From positions 1-9,616 of the forward strand of contig JAUQZD010000071.1 in NCBI GenBank assembly GCA_030587405.1: DNA of 9,616 nt. The letters are read 5' to 3'. Under the pieces are notes generated by a model that saw nothing but the letters and a program-made list of their open reading frames with translations, did not search any database and was not told where the DNA came from. This DNA comes from Candidatus Freyrarchaeum guaymasense (GTDB lineage Archaea; Asgardarchaeota; Jordarchaeia; Jordarchaeales; Freyrarchaeaceae). Of this stretch, positions 6,595-9,616 are shown piece by piece. How positions within the stretch are numbered: the stretch's first letter is position 1; each line of letters begins with the position of its first letter. A program made the position numbers and the translations under genes.

Positions 6595-6980
6595 TTACAC
6601 GGTGAATTTAACAGCTTCTTCCAAGGTGGATTTGAGCTTAATGGGGGGGCGCCTCTCGGGATAAAGTATATTCTCTCGTGTCTGTTTTGCGCGTTCCACC
6701 GCTCTCCACTAGAGCGTAGTCTAAGTTGTTTGAGACGGTGCAGAGCCTCTTTCGACTTCCACCTCGCCATGGCTGAAGAAGAACTCCTCTTCGACCTTGT
6801 GCCCGAAGAGATATGAGATTGCCAGATCGTAACGGTAACGGTCTCAACTAGAAACGTACAAGTAGTCTACGTATCCACCCCACTTCTTTCGGCGTATTTC
6901 ATGCGTACCAAGGAGCTTCCTGACGGCATCCTTCACCACCTCGATCTCCGCTCCGGCAACCCCCTCACACCCTCAGCAAC
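6595..6980 (-). pseudogene. Decayed third copy of the zinc-finger family (paralogue B-like)
   Basis: On the minus strand, two blocks align with paralogue B (1379-2455). Block 1, 6980 to about 6772, matches 1984 to about 1770 closely at the DNA level, including the segment for YLYVSS-x-x-RYRYDLA and YLFGH. A single-base deletion near 6960-6975 shifts the frame. Block 2, about 6767 to 6595, matches the VESKLC region of paralogue B and ends PPIKLKSTLEEAVKFTV and TAA, with at least one more frame change. About 165 bases of the parent are missing between the blocks. The whole 5' half, including the Cys/His motif, is absent, with homology stopping abruptly at 6980. The start is lost and at least two frameshifts are present, so no functional product is expected. 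It shows that the family was once present on both sides of the csa3-type gene. Confidence 0.88.
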
Positions 6981-6984
6981 AAAT

Positions 6985-7005
6985 AAGACATAACCAAGAC
7001 ATAAC
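6985..7005. repeat. Direct repeat AAGACATAAC x2 at the pseudogene edge
   Basis: Two exact copies of AAGACATAAC with an 11-base period (6985-6994 and 6996-7005) begin five bases beyond the point where similarity of the pseudogene to paralogue B ends. They may mark the deletion or insertion event that removed the gene's 5' half, or may simply be a slippage product. Confidence 0.8.
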
Positions 7006-7020
7006 GCTATTATAAAATAA

Positions 7021-7046
7021 TTTAACATTATTGTTTAACATTATTG
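7021..7046. repeat. Tandem repeat TTTAACATTATTG x2 upstream of the MNT gene
   Basis: Two exact 13-base copies, followed by a degenerate ATTATTGATATTG. The junction of the copies creates ATTGTTTAACATT (7030-7042), an imperfect dyad resembling the palindrome before the csa3-type gene. The repeat lies about 145 bases upstream of the nucleotidyltransferase start, next to a possible TATA (ATTATAAAATAA, about 7009-7020). It could be an operator array. The distance to the gene makes this uncertain. Confidence 0.7.
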
Positions 7047-7191
7047 ATTATTGATATTGTTGTGGTAGCCTGCTTTGCTGTGTCTTGGTTCTGAATTGCA
7101 CTTGTTCATTTACTGGCTGAATGTTATTTAGGGTTCTGTTTGGTGGAGGGAACTTCTTTTATCTGGGTGTTTCATTTATGATTTATGGGGG

Positions 7192-7704
7192 TTGCGGAGC
7201 TTGGTTAGAGTTGGCTTTGAGAACGTTAAAGACGGGTTTTTCAGGAGGCTGCTCCAAGAGCTTGTGAGGCAGCTGTCCGAGGCTTTCGGAGGCAGCCTCG
7301 TATCCGTCGTCCTTTTCGGCAGCGTGGCGAGGGGGGAGGCTGGGGAGGAGAGCGACGTGGACGTGATAGTGGTCTGCGAGGACTTCCCTGAAGGAATATC
7401 TGGCAGGGTTGACATGCTCCTCCCGGTGCTGGACGAGGTTTACGCGAGAGTGGAGGGGAGAAAGCCGTTCATCCAGTTCCACCCGTTGAGGCCGGATGAG
7501 GCGGCGAAGTCCAGGCCAATATACCTCGACGTCCTAGAGGACGGGGTGATCCTGTATGATAAAGAGGGGTTCATTTTAAGGGTTCTGGAAAGGATGGAGA
7601 GGAAGCTCAGGGAGCTCGGAGCGAGGAGAGTTCACTTGAAGGATGGAAGCTGGATTTGGGTGCTTAAACCGGGAATGAGGCTGGGAGAGGTTATCAGGCT
7701 TTAA
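7192..7704 (+). CDS. Minimal nucleotidyltransferase (MNT), HEPN partner
   Basis: A 170-aa protein of the DNA polymerase beta-like minimal nucleotidyltransferase family. The active-site motif G43-S44-V-A-R-G with D55-V-D57 (FGSVARG, then ESDVDVIVV) is intact, and a third acidic residue is likely at D113 (YLDVLEDGVILYD). In characterised MntA/HepT toxin-antitoxin pairs, the MNT protein modifies the HEPN toxin by adding AMP. Its position 11 bases before a HEPN gene fits that model. The frame starts at TTG 7192, with GGGGG directly before it. A second TTG at 7201 is the alternative. Upstream ATGs at 7178 and 7185 are out of frame. A TATA-like CTTTTAT near 7156-7162 would put transcription close to the start. 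The C-terminal part (about 125-170) is longer than the bare catalytic core. Confidence 0.88.
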   Translation: MRSLVRVGFENVKDGFFRRLLQELVRQLSEAFGGSLVSVVLFGSVARGEAGEESDVDVIVVCEDFPEGISGRVDMLLPVLDEVYARVEGRKPFIQFHPLRPDEAAKSRPIYLDVLEDGVILYDKEGFILRVLERMERKLRELGARRVHLKDGSWIWVLKPGMRLGEVIRL

Positions 7705-7715
7705 ACACATACGAG

Positions 7716-8145
7716 ATGGCTAAGGCCTACATTGGAGACGCAAGCATCTCCCTCAGAGAGGCAAGGACAGCTTCGAGAACGGCGCCTACCACAGGGCTGT
7801 CAGGAGAGCCCAGGAATGCGTGGAGCCACCCTTAAAGGAGTTTTAAGGCTCTTCGGGATCGAACACCCTAAAAGCCACGACGTCTCCAGCGCACTAGATG
7901 AGGCTGAAGCACACGTCAACACCCCCAAATGGTTCAAGGAGGAGAAAGAGGAGTTAAAAAGGGCGAGCAGAAGGCTGGCCCAGGAGAGAGCGCTAGCATT
8001 CTATGGAGACGAACGCGCCTTCATCCCCCCAGAGAAAATCTACTCGGAAAAGGACGCTGAAGAAGCGATAAAAATGGCTGAGAAGTGCCTCCAAGCCGCA
8101 AAACGCCTCCTAGCAGAGCACGAGGAAAAAATGAAGCAGAAGTAA
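7716..8145 (+). pseudogene. HEPN-domain protein, broken by two frameshifts
   Basis: The product reads as a normal archaeal HEPN protein only if the frame changes twice. It starts MAKAYIGDASISLREAR in frame 1 (ATG 7716). It continues FENGAYHRAVRRAQECVE after a one-base loss near 7768-7772, then TLKGVLRLFGIEHPKSHDV after another near 7825-7828, and runs to TAA at 8143-8145. Restoring both bases gives about 143 aa, the usual HEPN length. The late motif is RALAFYGDE (R-x4-Y) instead of the R-x4-6-H of RNase-active HEPN toxins. This variant occurs in archaeal HEPN proteins but raises doubt about catalysis. Without correction, translation stops at about residue 39. Real decay and sequencing or assembly errors are both possible. 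The gene follows the intact MNT gene by 11 bases as one operon. Confidence 0.85.
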
Positions 8146-8190
8146 GACGGTTAAGGAAGGAAGCCAATCAAGTCGGAACCCGAAATATCG

Positions 8191-8480
8191 TTAGATTCTT
8201 CCAATCTTCATGCTTGGGGACTCTTTTTGGAAGGCAAGTGTAAGATAGGTCTGACGAAAAGGAAGCTTTTTCAATCCCCATCTCACAATGTCCCTAGCCA
8301 CAACCGGGAACTCCTTCGGTTAACCTGCCTGACCGCCCTCACATTCCTGACCTCAACGCTCTCATGCCTTGAAGGAAGCCGAATTTCCCTTCCAACCTGA
8401 ACCAAGACGATGACATCCACTTCCTCCTCGGCAACCCTGACACCGTCCCTATCAAGGACGAAGCACTCCGCCCTAACCAC
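8191..8480 (-). pseudogene. Small gene of unknown function with one frameshift
   Basis: I do not recognise the family. Translation starts at GTG 8480 behind a strong GGGGGGTGA ribosome binding site and gives AECFVLDRDGVRVAEEEVD, a strand-rich segment. That frame stops at 8283. One frame over, from about 8322, a coherent continuation reads PKEFPVVARDIVRWGLKK and ends KESPSMKIGRI at TAA 8191-8193. One lost base near 8320-8325 joins the parts into about 96 aa. It is the third single-base frameshift within about 600 bases. The gene lies 55 bases downstream of the membrane-protein gene on the same strand and converges on the HEPN gene. If the frameshift is a sequencing error, this is an ordinary small gene. 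If only the first frame is real, it is a 65-aa ORF. Confidence 0.5.
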
Positions 8481-8498
8481 GCTTTCACCCCCCGAAGG
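8481..8498 (-). promoter_or_regulatory. Strong ribosome binding site, duplicated in the next gene
   Basis: On the minus strand this reads CCTTCGGGGGGTGAAAGC directly before GTG. The same string with one G fewer (9175-9191) precedes the ATG of the membrane-protein gene. GGTGA matches the archaeal 16S 3' end. The match includes the flanking CCTTC and AAAGC, more than a Shine-Dalgarno needs, so a shared leader or a duplication is possible. Confidence 0.6.
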
Positions 8499-8535
8499 AA
8501 AAAAGAAGGAAAGGAAATGAGATGCTACTGGGAGG

Positions 8536-9174
8536 CTACTTCTCCCTTCTCACTAGTGCCGCAACCACAAGTCCGATGCCAATTGCCCCAGTCAGGAACG
8601 AGGACACCAAGAGAACCCCTGAAGCCGGAGAAGCAGAGACGATAGGCCACCAGAACACCATCGGAACCTTCCTGAGCTCGTAGCTCGGCTTGGTCTCATC
8701 GACATCGTAGCTGACAGCCACGTTTCCTGAACCCTCAGAGTTGTCGAAGACAATGTAGTAGCTAGCCAACTCGCCCTCGGAAGGCTTCACCGTGAAGTTG
8801 AACTGTCCGCTTTCCACTCCCCACATGTAAACCACGGCCTCAGCCTCAAGACCGTTCACCCACTTGTCATACTCAAGACTGCTAAACACGTACACGTCAA
8901 CCGTGCTGTTAGCCTCAAAGTCCACGTACACCACGTAGGGCAAGTCGCAGTCCTCATACCCGTAGCACGTATAGAACACAAACGTGTGGCCTCCGGCGTA
9001 GATGGTTGTAACCCCTTCGGTATAGTTGCTTTCCTTCACATCCCAGTATCCTTCGTAGCCCGTGTACGGGATCGGGACAACGGTAACCGACGGTGGCACA
9101 GTCAAAGCCATGACGAAGAGCGACGCCGCAACCACCATGACGAGCGCACCAGCCGCAACGAGCCTTACACCCAT
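8536..9174 (-). CDS. Two-TM surface protein with extracellular domain, unknown
   Basis: Starting at ATG 9174 gives 212 aa. I prefer this to the longer frame from 9273 because a strong GGGGGTGA lies just upstream and the signal-anchor helix follows at once. Residues 4-26 are hydrophobic (AAGALVMVVAASLFVMAL). A beta-rich domain of about 150 residues follows, with two cysteines (C70, C76) that may form a disulfide and three candidate N-glycosylation sites (N50-Y-T, N89-S-T, N126-F-T). A second TM segment spans about 185-207, followed by the positive tail RREK. The likely topology is an outside domain held by both ends, or by the C-terminal anchor after signal cleavage. The stretch YYIVFDNSEGSGNVAV resembles GOLD/emp24-like or other beta-sandwich surface domains, but I cannot assign a family. 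No functional link to the MNT/HEPN genes is evident. Confidence 0.8.
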   Translation of the reverse strand: MGVRLVAAGALVMVVAASLFVMALTVPPSVTVVPIPYTGYEGYWDVKESNYTEGVTTIYAGGHTFVFYTCYGYEDCDLPYVVYVDFEANSTVDVYVFSSLEYDKWVNGLEAEAVVYMWGVESGQFNFTVKPSEGELASYYIVFDNSEGSGNVAVSYDVDETKPSYELRKVPMVFWWPIVSASPASGVLLVSSFLTGAIGIGLVVAALVRREK

Positions 9175-9191
9175 GCTTTCACCCCCGAAGG
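9175..9191 (-). promoter_or_regulatory. Ribosome binding site that fixes the membrane-protein start
   Basis: On the minus strand this reads CCTTCGGGGGTGAAAGC, immediately upstream of ATG 9174. The GGTGA core with 5-base spacing is a textbook archaeal Shine-Dalgarno. It favours this ATG over the upstream in-frame start at 9273. It is nearly identical to the site at 8481-8498. Confidence 0.65.
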
Positions 9192-9265
9192 TGGAGGCGT
9201 GGAAGGCGAACCCCGGCATCATCCCGCCGGGGGCTGGGGGCACCGCCGGGAGTAGTCGCTCCCTC

Positions 9266-9607
9266 CCCTCCAAGACGGAGGGTTAACCCCGCCTTCCCCC
9301 GCACGAGCGGGGGTAAAAGAGGGGCTTGCCTCCTCAGACCCTCCACCCAAAGGCACGCCGGGACAGGGCACCTCTGAGGCATTCCCCCCAGAGGCGGGGC
9401 GTCACCAGTCACTCCCCCGGACGTGTACCGCCCAAACGGGCTTTGGTGGGAGCCCGCCGTCAACCTTAAGAGCCCCTCATCCCTCTTGTTTATGAGGGCG
9501 GGTCATGATCCAAGTCCGGCGGAACCGGAGCTTGCACCCACCCCTACCCTTTCCCAGTCGCCTGGGAGGGTGTCCCCCGACTACCCGGCCGTGGCTTTAA
9601 GGGGACA
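9266..9607. ncRNA. Candidate structured RNA or decayed transposon end
   Basis: This very GC-rich stretch has no credible ORF but many perfect stems: CCCTCC/GGAGGG (9266-9271, 9277-9282), CCCCCGC/GCGGGGG (9296-9302, 9307-9313), CCTCTG/CAGAGG (9371-9376, 9389-9394), CCCTCAT/ATGAGGG (9474-9480, 9492-9498), TCCGG/CCGGA (9515-9519, 9525-9529), CCCAG/CTGGG (9553-9557, 9562-9566; extended by ACCCT/AGGGT across a two-base bulge) and TGTCCCC/GGGGACA (9571-9577, 9601-9607). On the minus strand the CCCAG hairpin closes on GCGA, a GNRA tetraloop, which favours that strand. The hairpin at 9296-9313 between GCCCCTC and GGCGGGG resembles the right ends of IS200/IS605-type elements, whose ends encode omega RNA. 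I do not see tnpB. It is not a tRNA, and I could not match it to SRP or RNase P RNA. Confidence 0.35.
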
Positions 9608-9616
9608 GCCGCGCCT

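Noticed and set aside
9175..9273. Longer N terminus for the membrane protein (start at 9273)
   Set aside because: The extra 33 residues are Pro/Gly-rich and precede the signal-anchor helix, and the strong ribosome binding site lies directly before the inner ATG at 9174.

Overview
The window looks archaeal, probably from a thermophilic member of the Thermoproteota or a related deep lineage. The reasons are: a CARF-winged-helix regulator of the Csa3 family, an archaeal MNT/HEPN nucleotidyltransferase pair, frequent TTG and GTG starts, GGTGA-type ribosome binding sites, TATA-like boxes in AT-rich spacers between GC-rich genes, and heavy AGG/AGA arginine use. No tRNA, rRNA, CRISPR array or other cas gene is visible, so the species cannot be named.

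Left half (377-5233, all minus strand). Read in the direction of transcription, there is a MoxR-family AAA+ ATPase (5233 to 3998). It overlaps a 467-aa protein with an HExxH metallopeptidase-like domain and a VWA domain with a complete MIDAS (4014 to 2611). This is followed by a possible small overlapping ORF (2633 to 2442) and two related proteins of unknown function (2455 to 1379 and 1264 to 377). Those two share an N-terminal C-x2-C-G-x2-H-x(9-11)-C zinc-binding motif and a C-terminal module. The spacing suggests an operon or two closely coupled units.

Centre (5234-6224). An AT-rich divergent control region separates the MoxR operon from a plus-strand gene for a Csa3-type regulator (CARF sensor plus winged HTH). 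A perfect palindrome, ATTGTTTCAACAAT, lies directly against this gene's start codon. Two copies of CCCGTTCCCCC in opposite orientation each lie upstream of a TATA-like box.

Right half (6225-9616). This part shows decay and accessory genes. A truncated, frameshifted and internally deleted third copy of the zinc-finger family lies at 6980 to 6595. Two short tandem repeats follow. Next come an intact minimal nucleotidyltransferase (7192-7704) and its HEPN partner (7716-8145), which is broken by two single-base frameshifts. A frameshifted small gene (8480 to 8191) and a two-TM surface protein (9174 to 8536) are on the minus strand and have nearly identical ribosome binding sites. The right edge (about 9266-9607) has no ORF, is very GC-rich and is full of perfect stems. 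It may be a structured RNA or the decayed end of a transposon.

How the genes may work together (inference). A cyclic-oligoadenylate-sensing CARF regulator may control a divergent MoxR/VWA-metallopeptidase operon that carries a duplicated, lineage-specific zinc-finger family. The adjacent MNT/HEPN pair and pseudogene debris fit a defence or conflict island. The most interesting candidate system is the AAA+ ATPase, the VWA/zincin protein and the zinc-finger paralogues under a ring-nucleotide-sensing regulator.
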